From: CAMYLR01 sp039588915
GTDB lineage: Bacteria > Gemmatimonadota > Gemmatimonadetes > JACCXV01 > JAHWKZ01
Assembly: GCA_039588915.1 (NCBI GenBank)
Contig: JBDGYV010000015.1
Coordinates: forward strand, 1 to 35,653
Reading direction: 5' to 3'
DNA length: 35,653 nt
Shown here: positions 6,516 to 14,573 of the stretch, in pieces
Layout: every line of letters starts with the position of its first letter
Numbering within the stretch: position 1 is the first letter of the stretch
Translations under genes and position numbers: made by a program
Notes under the pieces: generated by a model
Told to the model about the DNA's origin: nothing
The model's database searches: none
The model's input: only the letters and a program-made list of their open reading frames with translations

Positions 6516-8644
6516 GGCTTCAGGGGTTCTTCCACTGACTCGGCAATCGCTTTCGCTTGGTCGTGATCAGCTACCAACCGGGGGGTCGCCCCCTCGCGCT
6601 GATCCTGGCCTTGAAAAGCCGGGTCAAAGTCGGGTCGCTCGATGTCCAGCAACTTGAGCTTGTAGATCAGTGTGGTTCGGTTAACCCCCAGCAGTTTCGC
6701 CGAGCGGGTGACGTTGCCCCGGCACATGCGAAGGACCTTAAGGAGATGTGCGCGACGCACGGAGTACCACGATAGGTCTTCAGCATCCAGGCTCACAGTC
6801 GAGAGTCCGAGCCCCAGGTCGTCAAGGCCGATCCGGCGGCCGGCCGCCAGGTGAAAACCTCGTTCGAGGGTGGCGTTGAGCTCACGCACGTTGCCAGGCC
6901 AGCCATACTTAGCGATCGCATCCCAAGTCTCAGCTTTGAGTGTCTTCTTGCGTCCATACAGGTCGTTGAGCATGTTGATCTGATGCTTCGCCAGCGGAGC
7001 GATATCTTCCCGTCTCTCCCTCAGCGGAGGCAGCTTGACCCGGAATCCAGACAACCGGTAGAAGAGATCCTCGCGAAGCTGGCCGTTCTCGAGCATCTGG
7101 TCGATGTCACGATTGGTCGCCGCTAAAACCCGAAACTCCGCCTTCTTCTCCACTCGTGAGCCTACCGGACGGTAGCGCTGCTCTTCGATCGTGTACAACA
7201 ATTTAGCCTGAATCTCAACTGGCAACTCGCCAAACTCGTCAAGAAACAGTGTGCCTTTGTTGGCTTGTTCGATCAGCCCCACCCTATCCGACACGGCACC
7301 TGTAAACGATCCCCTCCGATGCCCAAAGAGCTTCGACTCGAACAGGTTCTCTTCGAGATTCGTGCAATCGACAACTACGAACGGCGATTTCTTGCGCCTG
7401 CTTGTTTCGTGGAGTTGCCGCGCGAGGAAAGTCTTACCCGTTCCCGACTCCCCCTCCAGCACAATACGTACCTCAGTATTAATCAACCGCCTTAGTTGAT
7501 CCTTCAAACTGAGAATCGCCGGCGCCTGCGTTAGAAAACATGGAAAGGGCTGCGTTGGGCTCCTGCGCCGCGACCCGTTGAGGGCCTCCATGATGCGGGT
7601 GTAGTGAGCCTCGAGCAACTGGGCTTCGGGGTTGTTTCGAAAAAGTATTTGTGCCTTGGAAAGCAAATGCTCGTATGGGACGTCGCTGGTGAGTCGCGCC
7701 CAGGTTCCTGTCATCATGAGTACCATGGCGCTGTCGTTTCGTAGACTTCTCGCCTGTAAATCCTTCGCGACAGCCTCGCACTGTGAGATAACCTCGACGG
7801 TTGGTGTCTCGTCCCGAGCGATCGACCTCCACATCAAAGCACGAGCATGAAAGGACGTCTGTGATGCGTGCGTCGCGAGTCTCTCGGTAGTCTCCATATG
7901 CTCGATAGCACTAGCAATACTACCGGTCACGAGTTCCAACTCACCGCGGATGAATTGAAGCATGAGATCAACATACAGATTCTCTCCGCGTACGATGGTT
8001 GAATCTCCATGCTCAAGTAGCAGAAACGCCTCGTCATACTTCTGTCGCAACACCGCTTTCACGGCTTGATTGTAAAACAACATCCCGACCTTTCGTGGGC
8101 TGTTGGTTTCCTCCAATTTTCTCCGAGCCCTAAGAAGAAGCGCGTCGGCAGCTCTAAAGTCACCCAGCATGAAGAGAGCTCCTCCCCAATTGGCAAGCGC
8201 ACACGCCTCCAAACCCGGATTTCGATCACTGCTAGAAATGTGAGCAGCCCGTTCAAGATTGCGCGCGGCCAGATCTGGAAGGCACATCTTCTGCAGTACT
8301 GCTCCTATGAGATTGTAGGCACACGCATGGTCGACTCCCGTTGATCCTTCCAGCGGCTTTAGAAGCCCCAGGATCTCACCATGGGATCTGTCCAATAGAG
8401 CGCGGCCCAGATCGAGACGAATGCGCATAGCCGAGCGTTGATCGTCTTGTCGCACGGCGTGACGGTAGGCTTCACGAAATTGAGCCTCTGCGTCTCCTAG
8501 CTGTCCTTTCTGAAACAACCTGTAACCTGCCGCTCTTCCTTCCGCCATCGACGAGGTTCGGCTACAGTCGATGTCCAATGGCTTGAACACATTCAGGAGG
8601 CTTGCTGTTTCAGGGTCTAATACAAAACGGTCGGGACGGGGCAT
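6512..8644 (-). CDS. Sigma-54-dependent activator with N-terminal TPR region and C-terminal Fis-type HTH
   Basis: 710 residues from an ATG at 8644, preceded by GAGG with 6-base spacing; a GTG five codons upstream is less likely. The first 350 or so residues are helical and TPR-like (repeats with A-x-x-x-L-x-x-A spacing) and take the place of the usual receiver or PAS domain. The AAA+ domain has Walker A GESGTGKT (398-405), Walker B with L-F-L-D-E-F (Asp469, Glu470), the sigma-54 contact loop as GSFTGA (445-450) instead of GAFTGA, and L-F-Y-R-L. A Fis-type helix-turn-helix lies near 644-668, followed by a 42-residue tail. It should activate RpoN promoters in response to a protein or small ligand rather than phosphorylation (inference). 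It overlaps the prepilin peptidase gene by 4 bases, which suggests a link to pili or secretion. A sigma-70-like promoter lies at 8699-8727. Confidence 0.93.
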   Translation of the reverse strand: MPRPDRFVLDPETASLLNVFKPLDIDCSRTSSMAEGRAAGYRLFQKGQLGDAEAQFREAYRHAVRQDDQRSAMRIRLDLGRALLDRSHGEILGLLKPLEGSTGVDHACAYNLIGAVLQKMCLPDLAARNLERAAHISSSDRNPGLEACALANWGGALFMLGDFRAADALLLRARRKLEETNSPRKVGMLFYNQAVKAVLRQKYDEAFLLLEHGDSTIVRGENLYVDLMLQFIRGELELVTGSIASAIEHMETTERLATHASQTSFHARALMWRSIARDETPTVEVISQCEAVAKDLQARSLRNDSAMVLMMTGTWARLTSDVPYEHLLSKAQILFRNNPEAQLLEAHYTRIMEALNGSRRRSPTQPFPCFLTQAPAILSLKDQLRRLINTEVRIVLEGESGTGKTFLARQLHETSRRKKSPFVVVDCTNLEENLFESKLFGHRRGSFTGAVSDRVGLIEQANKGTLFLDEFGELPVEIQAKLLYTIEEQRYRPVGSRVEKKAEFRVLAATNRDIDQMLENGQLREDLFYRLSGFRVKLPPLRERREDIAPLAKHQINMLNDLYGRKKTLKAETWDAIAKYGWPGNVRELNATLERGFHLAAGRRIGLDDLGLGLSTVSLDAEDLSWYSVRRAHLLKVLRMCRGNVTRSAKLLGVNRTTLIYKLKLLDIERPDFDPAFQGQDQREGATPRLVADHDQAKAIAESVEEPLKP

Positions 8645-8698
8645 GGTGAACCTCAACACGCTTGAGTGTGACGACCGATAATCGGCGGGAGCGACTAT

Positions 8699-8727
8699 TT
8701 GTTAGCGGCCCGCGTGCAGGCTGTCAA
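8699..8727 (-). promoter_or_regulatory. Sigma-70-like promoter of the sigma-54 activator gene
   Basis: On the minus strand there is a perfect -35 box TTGACA (8727-8722), a 17-base spacer, and TAACAA (8704-8699, 3 of 6 matches to the consensus -10). The predicted start is about 45-50 bases before the ATG at 8644. The -35 and spacing are strong; the -10 is weak. Confidence 0.45.
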
Positions 8728-8880
8728 CCCGATTCTTCGTTAGCAAGAAGCACGCCGACAAAAAAGACGTCCACGATCGCGATTGACAATTGGAAGACCG
8801 GCTGTAACTGTCAAAATACCGACAATGGCCGTGTGGAAAACCGACAGCAAAGGTCGACGCCCTGCGTGCCGTGCAAGCCT
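8728..8880. other. Intergenic region with repeated TTGACA/CCGACA motifs
   Basis: This is the upstream part of the 236-bp gap between tsaD and the sigma-54 activator gene. It contains a TTGACA/TGTCAA inverted repeat (8783-8788 and 8809-8814) with 20 bases between the arms, and CCGACA repeated three times. No gene, and no -24/-12 (GG/GC) RpoN promoter, could be recognised. These may be operator copies for autoregulation, which is inference only. Confidence 0.3.
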
Positions 8881-9876
8881 CTACACCAGTACTCGGCTCG
8901 CCGCGACATCGAACTCCCCTGCCCCGACAGCTTCATCCACGCGCAGTAGAGCCGTTCTTGCAATCATCGCCCCGTTGTCGGTGCAGTTGATCGGTTGCGG
9001 CCATAGAACTCGCGCTCGTTCTCCGATCCGATCGCGTAGCGCCGCTCGTAGCGCGTTGTTGCACGCTACACCACCCGCCAGCAACACGGTTCCAACGCGC
9101 TTCTCCTTCGCCGCGCGGGCTGTCTTCTCGACCAGCACTTCGACCACCGCCGCTTGAAACGATGCGCAGACGTCCGCCAACCGTACTTGCACTTCATCCG
9201 GCCCGGCTTGCTCGACCCACCGTACAACCGCGGTCTTGAGCCCCGAGAACGAGAACTCAAATCCCTCTACCGCCAACATCGGTCGCGGAAACGGGATCGC
9301 CTGCGGGTCCCCCTCGACTGCTAGTTGCTCGATCTCGGGCCCGCCCGGAAACCCGAGACCCAAGAGCTTCGCCACCTTATCGAACGCCTCGCCGGCGGCG
9401 TCGTCGCGGGTCGTGCCCATGACCTCGTACTGCCGCCACTCGCCCACGTAGACAAGCAGCGTATGACCGCCGGAGACGACCAGCGCGACTGCCGGTAACT
9501 CCAGATCCTGATACTCGAGCAGGTTGGCCACGATGTGGGCCTCGATGTGGTGCACCGGCACGATCGGTCGTTCGAGCGCCAGCGACAACCCTTGCGCAAA
9601 CGCGCCGCCGACCAGCAAGGAGCCGATCAGCCCAGGCGCGGTGGTGACCCCGATCAGGTCGAGCTCCTCGGCCTCCACGCCGGCCTCCGCCAGCGCGCAC
9701 CGAAAGACGGGCACGATGTTCTGGACGTGCGCCCGGCTCGCCAGCTCGGGAACGATCCCTCCGTAAGCCGAGTGCTCGAGCTGCGAGCTAACGATGTTCG
9801 ACAACAGCTCGCTCTCGCCGCGCAGCACGGCGATAGACGTGTCGTCGCAGGAGGTCTCGATGCCGAGCGTCAGCAT
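8881..9876 (-). CDS. tsaD: tRNA N6-adenosine threonylcarbamoyltransferase
   Basis: 331 residues, the normal family length. TsaD transfers the threonylcarbamoyl group from threonylcarbamoyl-AMP to A37 of ANN-decoding tRNAs, working with TsaB and TsaE (not in the window). Visible signatures: N-terminal L-G-I-E-T-S-C-D-D-T; the metal motif H-H-I-E-A-H (His110 and His114); V-S-G-G-H-T; G-E-A-F-D-K with G-F-P-G-G-P; S-F-S-G-L-K-T; L-A-G-G-V-A-C-N; and C-T-D-N-G-A-M-I-A (Asp300, the third metal ligand). It is cytoplasmic. It follows the ybbR-type gene by 13 bases and is probably the last gene of that operon. No strong ribosome binding site is visible before the ATG. Confidence 0.98.
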   Translation of the reverse strand: MLTLGIETSCDDTSIAVLRGESELLSNIVSSQLEHSAYGGIVPELASRAHVQNIVPVFRCALAEAGVEAEELDLIGVTTAPGLIGSLLVGGAFAQGLSLALERPIVPVHHIEAHIVANLLEYQDLELPAVALVVSGGHTLLVYVGEWRQYEVMGTTRDDAAGEAFDKVAKLLGLGFPGGPEIEQLAVEGDPQAIPFPRPMLAVEGFEFSFSGLKTAVVRWVEQAGPDEVQVRLADVCASFQAAVVEVLVEKTARAAKEKRVGTVLLAGGVACNNALRAALRDRIGERARVLWPQPINCTDNGAMIARTALLRVDEAVGAGEFDVAASRVLV

Positions 9877-9889
9877 TGCCAGGTGGGCT

Positions 9890-10597
9890 TTAGCTTTCGG
9901 CGATCTCTTCGGCGGGTGGCTCTGGTTCTTTGATCCGGACGACGTTGCCCTGGATGCGAACGCTGTCGGGGGAGACGATCACCGTCTTGAATTTGTCGGG
10001 GACGGCGATCGCGAGCCGCGCGTCGAAGGGCCCGGGACCGCGCGAGAGCTGCTCCAGGTCGAGCGACAGCGAACCGATGTCGCGGAGCTCGGCGGTCACG
10101 CCGTGCAACGATACGCGCGTCGGCTCGACCGTCACGTCAATGACCTCGTAACCGTCCTCGGCCAGCGGCAGCCCTTCGGTCTCGAGCGTTACCGTCTTCT
10201 CGACGTACCGATCGGTAACGACCTCGATGCTACCGGGCGTGATCCCGATGGGCGTAACGGGGAGATCGGCCGGACGCCGCACGTCCTGCAGATCCAAGCT
10301 GATGCTCAGGGTGTCGTTCTCCCCACCCTCCACGTCCTTGACGATGCTCAACGACTCCTTGTCGAGTCCCAGCAGGTCGCGACCGGTGCCCGAGAAGCTG
10401 ACCTCGACCTCGGTCGGCGGATCGTTCGTGATCGTCATCTCGTCGCCGACGACCGACAGCGTCACCGGCACCGGGTAGTCGATGACGCTGACCTTCTCGG
10501 TGCGGACATCGAACCACAGCAACAGCGCTAGCAGCAACGCGATCAGCTTGTAGCCGAGATTGTGGGTGAAGAAGTCGCCGATCGTACGTTTCCCCAT
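9890..10597 (-). CDS. YbbR-like domain protein (CdaR-type), single-pass membrane protein
   Basis: 235 residues. Two adjacent ATGs are possible; AGGAG lies 6 bases before the second (10597) and 3 before the first (10600), so I favour the second. A short cytoplasmic N-terminus, one membrane helix (about residues 15-31, ending L-L-L-W-F-D-V-R) and an extracytoplasmic region with repeated YbbR-type beta domains are visible, including Y-P-V-P-V-T-L near the start. In Firmicutes the YbbR protein CdaR binds and regulates the diadenylate cyclase CdaA, whose gene is normally adjacent. Here the neighbours are tsaD and ccdA and no cyclase gene is in the window, so a c-di-AMP role is unproven. The C-terminus is acidic and Pro/Glu rich. 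Confidence 0.83.
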   Translation of the reverse strand: MGKRTIGDFFTHNLGYKLIALLLALLLWFDVRTEKVSVIDYPVPVTLSVVGDEMTITNDPPTEVEVSFSGTGRDLLGLDKESLSIVKDVEGGENDTLSISLDLQDVRRPADLPVTPIGITPGSIEVVTDRYVEKTVTLETEGLPLAEDGYEVIDVTVEPTRVSLHGVTAELRDIGSLSLDLEQLSRGPGPFDARLAIAVPDKFKTVIVSPDSVRIQGNVVRIKEPEPPAEEIAES

Positions 10598-10671
10598 CAT
10601 TCGCTCCTATGGACGGCCAACCCGGCCGCCAGTCGCAATGTATGGAGCGCCCTAGAGCCGGGCCAGCACGA

Positions 10672-11424
10672 TCAGATGCGGTTCTCGATAAAGGAGAACA
10701 GCGGTACGATCCGATTCAGCCACGCCGCGAGGATGGCGAAGTAGTTCGTAAAGATCAGGATGCCGACAGCGACTAGCACCAGCCCGCTGACGATCTCGAT
10801 CGGTCGTAGCCAGTGGCGGACCCGTTTGAAGGTCGAGAGGAACGAGCTGAACCCAACCGAGGCGACGAAAAACGGCACCCCCAATCCGGCGCTGTACGCC
10901 AACAGCAGGGTCACGCCCTGCCCGACGTCGCCGGTGGTCCCGGCCATCGTCAGGATCGTGCCAAGCACCGGCCCGATGCACGGCGTCCAACCGGCGCCGA
11001 ACGCAAAACCGACCGCCACCGAGCCAAGAAACCCGGCTGGTCGCTGGTTTAGGTGCACCCGACGCTCGCGCTGCAGGAGGGGGATGTTGAGGAGCCCCGA
11101 GATGTGAAGCCCGAAGACGACGATCAACGCCCCCGCAGCGCGCCGGATCCACACCTGGTTGTAACGCATGAACTGACCGAGAGCGGTGGCCGATGCGCCA
11201 AGCGCGATGAACACCAGCGTGAACCCCAGGATGAACAGGAGCGAGTGGATCATCGCCAATCGCCGCACTCTAGCCCGTGCCTCCGGCCCTGGATCGGAGA
11301 GCTCATCGAAGGTGAGGCCGGTCACGAACGACAGGTACGACGGGAACAGCGGTAGCACACACGGGCTGAGGAACGAGGCGACGCCCCCGGCGAACGCCAC
11401 CGCGATCGACAGCTCAGTGTTCAT
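10672..11424 (-). CDS. ccdA: Cytochrome c biogenesis protein CcdA (DsbD transmembrane domain family)
   Basis: 250 residues with six hydrophobic segments. CcdA passes electrons from cytoplasmic thioredoxin across the inner membrane to extracytoplasmic thioredoxin-like proteins. The two redox cysteines are in the conserved S-P-C-V-L-P (near residue 22) and G-W-T-P-C-I-G-P (about 144-151), each in the first helix of a three-helix repeat. The gene starts 2 bases after the stop of the TlpA-like thioredoxin gene, its obvious redox partner. Together they form a two-gene module for keeping envelope thiols, such as apocytochrome c heme-binding sites, reduced. No cytochrome gene is in the window. Confidence 0.95.
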   Translation of the reverse strand: MNTELSIAVAFAGGVASFLSPCVLPLFPSYLSFVTGLTFDELSDPGPEARARVRRLAMIHSLLFILGFTLVFIALGASATALGQFMRYNQVWIRRAAGALIVVFGLHISGLLNIPLLQRERRVHLNQRPAGFLGSVAVGFAFGAGWTPCIGPVLGTILTMAGTTGDVGQGVTLLLAYSAGLGVPFFVASVGFSSFLSTFKRVRHWLRPIEIVSGLVLVAVGILIFTNYFAILAAWLNRIVPLFSFIENRI

Positions 11425-11426
11425 GA

Positions 11427-12014
11427 CTAGGGCTTTTCGGTATCGGAGACGCGGTGGAGGACCTCGGAGATCGGCGGGGCGAGTCCGAGGGCGACCCGAA
11501 TCGGATACTCGATGTCCGCTCTAAACTTGGGCCCGACCCACTCCTCCACGATCTGACCGTCAACGATTAGCAACGTGGTCGGCAACCACGGTGACAGGCC
11601 GTACTCCTCGAGCATCTTGGGCGTTCCGATCACCAAGGGGTAGGGCATTCTCATTTCGGCGGCGAAGTCGCGCGAGTCACGCGGCAAATCGTTGACGGAC
11701 ACCCCCAGCACCGCCAACCCGCGATCGTGGTACTCATCCCAAACCTCGATTAGGTCCGGCACCTCGGCGCGACATGGTGCGCACCACGACGCCCAGAAGT
11801 TGAGCAGCATCACGTTCTCGGTGATGTCGGCCGACGAGAGCGAGTCGCCATCGAGCGTCTGGAGCGCGAACGGGGCGGCAACCCGGATCGGCGCGAGCAA
11901 GGGTGTTCCTGCCTCGCTCTTGGCCGCCGACTCGGCCCGGCAGCCCCAAGCGGCCACGGTCGCCGCCATGAGCAACGGCATGAGAAGCGCGCGTATCGTC
12001 GTCTGTCTATACAT
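11427..12014 (-). CDS. TlpA/ResA-like thiol-disulfide oxidoreductase, envelope-anchored
   Basis: 195 residues. The N-terminus is a signal sequence ending A-A-W-G-C (Cys25), probably a lipoprotein anchor, though Trp at -2 and Ala at -3 are not a textbook lipobox. The rest is a thioredoxin fold with W-C-A-P-C (77-81) preceded by N-F-W-A-S, the typical TlpA/ResA setting, and a late W-L-P-T-T-L containing the cis-Pro loop. The expected role is reduction of disulfides outside the inner membrane, driven by CcdA encoded 2 bases downstream. AGGA lies about 7 bases before the ATG. The gap to the agmatinase gene upstream is 49 bases. Confidence 0.92.
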   Translation of the reverse strand: MYRQTTIRALLMPLLMAATVAAWGCRAESAAKSEAGTPLLAPIRVAAPFALQTLDGDSLSSADITENVMLLNFWASWCAPCRAEVPDLIEVWDEYHDRGLAVLGVSVNDLPRDSRDFAAEMRMPYPLVIGTPKMLEEYGLSPWLPTTLLIVDGQIVEEWVGPKFRADIEYPIRVALGLAPPISEVLHRVSDTEKP

Positions 12015-12063
12015 GATTAATCCTAGAACATAAGTACGTAGGACCCGGGGTGACTATTCCACC

Positions 12064-12936
12064 TCACCCGCCCCAGTCGTGGAATCGGTACCCGATCGCC
12101 CGATAGACCAGCCGTGCGGCGACGAAATCCGGGGCGTGGAGCCCGTCGATCGGCGCCAGCTCGACTACGTCCATGCCGACGACTCGACGGCTGGCGAACA
12201 CCTTGGCCAGGAACCGCATCGCGTCGTGCCAGTTCCCGCCCCCCGGCTCGGGTGTCCCGGTGGACGGCATGACCGCCGGATCGAAGAAATCCACATCGAA
12301 CGTCAGATACACGTTGTCGCTCAGCATTGTGATCGCTGTTTCCATCCACTCGTCGCCTTGCGCGATGCGGTGCGACCAGAAAACCGGGATGTCGTTGGCA
12401 TGGATCAATTCCGCTTCTTCCGGCGAAACGGCACGCACTCCGATCGACACGACAGGCACACCGAGCTCGATGACCCTGCGCATGACGCACGCGTGCGACC
12501 AACGGGTCCCGTGGTAGCTGTCTCTCAAATCGGCGTGTGCATCGAGCTGGAGCACGGTCAAATCGTCGAACGCCGCGTGCGCCGCCCGTACCGGACCCGT
12601 CGTCAACCCGTGCTCGCCGCCCAGGAACACCGGGAACTTGTCGTCTCTGAACAGCCCCGCCGCCGTCGCTTCGAGATCGGCCAGGAACGCTTCGAGATCG
12701 GGTTGATCGACCGCCACCGGAGGCGCGGTGTGGATACCCTTCCGATAGGGCTGCTCGTTAAGGATCTCGTCGTGCAGCTCGACGTAGTTCGATGCCGTCA
12801 GGATCGCCGCCGGCCCCTGCGCCGTCCCCGCCCCCCACGACACGGTACGCTCGTACGGTACCGGCACGATCACCGCCGCGCTGTCACCGTAGCTGGAGTC
12901 GGCGTCTTTCAACCCGAGGAAGTTTGGGGAACTCAC
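12064..12936 (-). CDS. speB: Agmatinase (agmatine ureohydrolase)
   Basis: 290 residues, GTG start. It hydrolyses agmatine to putrescine and urea with a binuclear manganese centre. All ureohydrolase metal ligands are visible: G-G-E-H (His109), D-A-H-A-D (Asp132, His134, Asp136) and T-F-D-V-D (Asp214, Asp216). S-H-A-C (from 147) and the T-G-T-P-E-P-G-G loop fit agmatinase rather than arginase. It lies 27 bases downstream of the pyruvoyl arginine decarboxylase gene, whose product agmatine is its substrate, so the pair makes a complete arginine-to-putrescine route. Cytoplasmic. Confidence 0.95.
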   Translation of the reverse strand: MSSPNFLGLKDADSSYGDSAAVIVPVPYERTVSWGAGTAQGPAAILTASNYVELHDEILNEQPYRKGIHTAPPVAVDQPDLEAFLADLEATAAGLFRDDKFPVFLGGEHGLTTGPVRAAHAAFDDLTVLQLDAHADLRDSYHGTRWSHACVMRRVIELGVPVVSIGVRAVSPEEAELIHANDIPVFWSHRIAQGDEWMETAITMLSDNVYLTFDVDFFDPAVMPSTGTPEPGGGNWHDAMRFLAKVFASRRVVGMDVVELAPIDGLHAPDFVAARLVYRAIGYRFHDWGG

Positions 12937-12963
12937 GTTATCGCTTGGGACCGCCGCGCCCTA

Positions 12964-13509
12964 TTACAGAAGGACGGCGGCGGAGACAACAGTGGTCCAC
13001 TTTCCATCCGTCCCCCCAACCGCCGACTGCGTCTTGTCGCGTGTAGTGACGATCTCGCCGGAAATACGCCAGAGCTCCTTTCGCTCGTCCCATGCCGCCT
13101 CGGGATCGAACTCCACTCCCAGGACGGTTGCCAACATCTCCGCCGCCAGATCTTCGGCGTAGTCGCCGGCCACGCGCTCCTTCTGACCGTACGCATGGTG
13201 CTCCGAGAGATAGCCGTAGTGACTGCGATCACGGGGGATGGCGACCCCGATCGAGGAGGCGATCAGACGGTTGGGCTCGTTCGTCGCGCATTCGGCCAAT
13301 ACCGAAAACAGGATCTGTCCGGCGCTTAGCTTCGCCAATCCCTCCTTGCGCGAGATCAGCTTACAGTGTGGCGGGACGATGCTGGATACCCGAACGAGGT
13401 TGTATTCGGCGATACCGGCGGAGCGTAGCGCGAGCTCGAAAGAGGCCAGCTTTTCCCGATGGCGGCCGACGCCACTGGTGAGGAAGATCTCCTTGGCGAC
13501 GATCGACAT
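12964..13509 (-). CDS. pdaD: Pyruvoyl-dependent arginine decarboxylase
   Basis: 181 residues, typical of the short PvlArgDC family first known from archaea and Chlamydiae. The proenzyme cuts itself at a Ser-Ser bond and the second Ser becomes the pyruvoyl cofactor. Here the site is R-V-S-S-I-V-P-P, with Ser42/Ser43. Other family elements are the N-terminal F-L-T-S-G-V-G, A-S-S-I-G-V-A-I-P, the H-H-A-Y-G segment and a G-V-E-F-D acidic element. It converts arginine to agmatine without pyridoxal phosphate. It sits directly upstream of agmatinase. Only a weak ribosome binding site (CCAGGCG) precedes the ATG; the PorV-like gene ends 12 bases upstream. Confidence 0.95.
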   Translation of the reverse strand: MSIVAKEIFLTSGVGRHREKLASFELALRSAGIAEYNLVRVSSIVPPHCKLISRKEGLAKLSAGQILFSVLAECATNEPNRLIASSIGVAIPRDRSHYGYLSEHHAYGQKERVAGDYAEDLAAEMLATVLGVEFDPEAAWDERKELWRISGEIVTTRDKTQSAVGGTDGKWTTVVSAAVLL

Positions 13510-13521
13510 CGCCTGGTCAGC

Positions 13522-14532
13522 CTAGAAGCGCCAACCGACGGCAAAGTGCGTTTCGTCGCCCAGCTCGCTCACCGATACCTCGCGAGCGATGTCGGCTTCG
13601 AAACCCTGATAGTAGATCCCGATCCCGAAGGTCCCGCCGATCTGGCGACTGCCGTCCCCATCGTCGACAAACGGATTGTCGACCGAAACGACTCCGCCGC
13701 GCACGGTCACTACATCGCGGAACGTGACCGTTCCTCCGAAGTGTTGGCTCGCCGTCGAGATCTCTCGAGCGTCGGTCTCGACGTCAAACAGCAAGCGGGC
13801 CACATAGCTCGCCGGCAGGTTGAACGTATCGTTGAGATTCGCGGCGATCCCGATCCGAATCCGCGTGGGGAGCTTCTCCTCGCGATCGCCACTCGACGAA
13901 CCGCCGCCCGGAGCGGAGACGCTGCCGTCCTCGAGATCGAGGTTGGGTCCCACGTTTCTCACCGCCGCGGCGAGCTGCACCGCCACGTCTCGCGGCGCGT
14001 ACAAGACGCCAAAGTCGAACGCCGGACCGCTCGCCTCGACAACCCCGAGGTCCGAGCTGTACCACTTGAGCGTGACCCCGTAGTCGAGCTCAGCCCGCCA
14101 GCGATTGGCGTACGTGATGCCGATCACCGACTCGCTGAGATCGACGCTGCCGATCGGCGTTGGCGACGTGTCGGTCAGCGGCACACTTCCGAAATCGTGA
14201 TACACGAAGTGGCCGCCGATCGTCCCCCAGGTCGCCACGTAGGCACCGGCGATGTAGTTGCTGTTGAGATCAGCCAGATCAGCGCCCTCGAACCGGCTGT
14301 AGGTGAGAGCACCGCGCTCGATTCCGCTCTGGGTGGCCGGGTTGTACGGGACCCCCTGGAGCTCCCCTCGAACCGCCGCGACGGCACGACCTTGACCGAG
14401 CGGCCGCGCGCCGAGTGGGAGCGTCAGCCCAACCAGGCCCCCATTCTCGCCGCTGTCCTGACCCAGCCCGGGAGCCGGAGCCAGCACGACGAGAACCAGT
14501 GCCGTCATGGATAAAAGGATGGCTGTTCGCAT
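13522..14532 (-). CDS. PorV/PorQ-like (UPF0164-type) outer-membrane beta-barrel protein
   Basis: 336 residues from the ATG at 14532, which begins a signal peptide (M-R-T-A-I-L-L, cut near G-L-G-Q); 15 in-frame codons further upstream are less likely to be translated. The mature protein opens with G-L-T-L-P-L-G-A-R-P-L-G-Q-G-R-A-V and Y-N-P-A-T, the start seen in PorV/PorQ/FadL-like barrels. It continues with alternating hydrophobic strands and ends in an aromatic terminus G-W-R-F, as outer-membrane barrels do. In type IX secretion PorV carries cargo with C-terminal sorting domains; the gene just upstream encodes exactly such a protein, so a cargo-handling role is a reasonable inference. UPF0164 barrels without type IX systems exist, so this is not proven. 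Confidence 0.78.
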   Translation of the reverse strand: MRTAILLSMTALVLVVLAPAPGLGQDSGENGGLVGLTLPLGARPLGQGRAVAAVRGELQGVPYNPATQSGIERGALTYSRFEGADLADLNSNYIAGAYVATWGTIGGHFVYHDFGSVPLTDTSPTPIGSVDLSESVIGITYANRWRAELDYGVTLKWYSSDLGVVEASGPAFDFGVLYAPRDVAVQLAAAVRNVGPNLDLEDGSVSAPGGGSSSGDREEKLPTRIRIGIAANLNDTFNLPASYVARLLFDVETDAREISTASQHFGGTVTFRDVVTVRGGVVSVDNPFVDDGDGSRQIGGTFGIGIYYQGFEADIAREVSVSELGDETHFAVGWRF

Positions 14533-14573
14533 TGAACCCCGAATCTCTCCGCCTCCGGTGAACGTTGCAAGGA

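Noticed and set aside
8645..8880. Sigma-54 promoter ahead of the activator gene
   Set aside because: A GGCAC-like string occurs, but no GC/TTGC element stands at the needed distance; the sigma-70-like pair is better.
12079..13329. 416-codon plus-strand open frame across speB and the arginine decarboxylase
   Set aside because: It spans two genes with full catalytic motifs on the other strand and shows no domain of its own.
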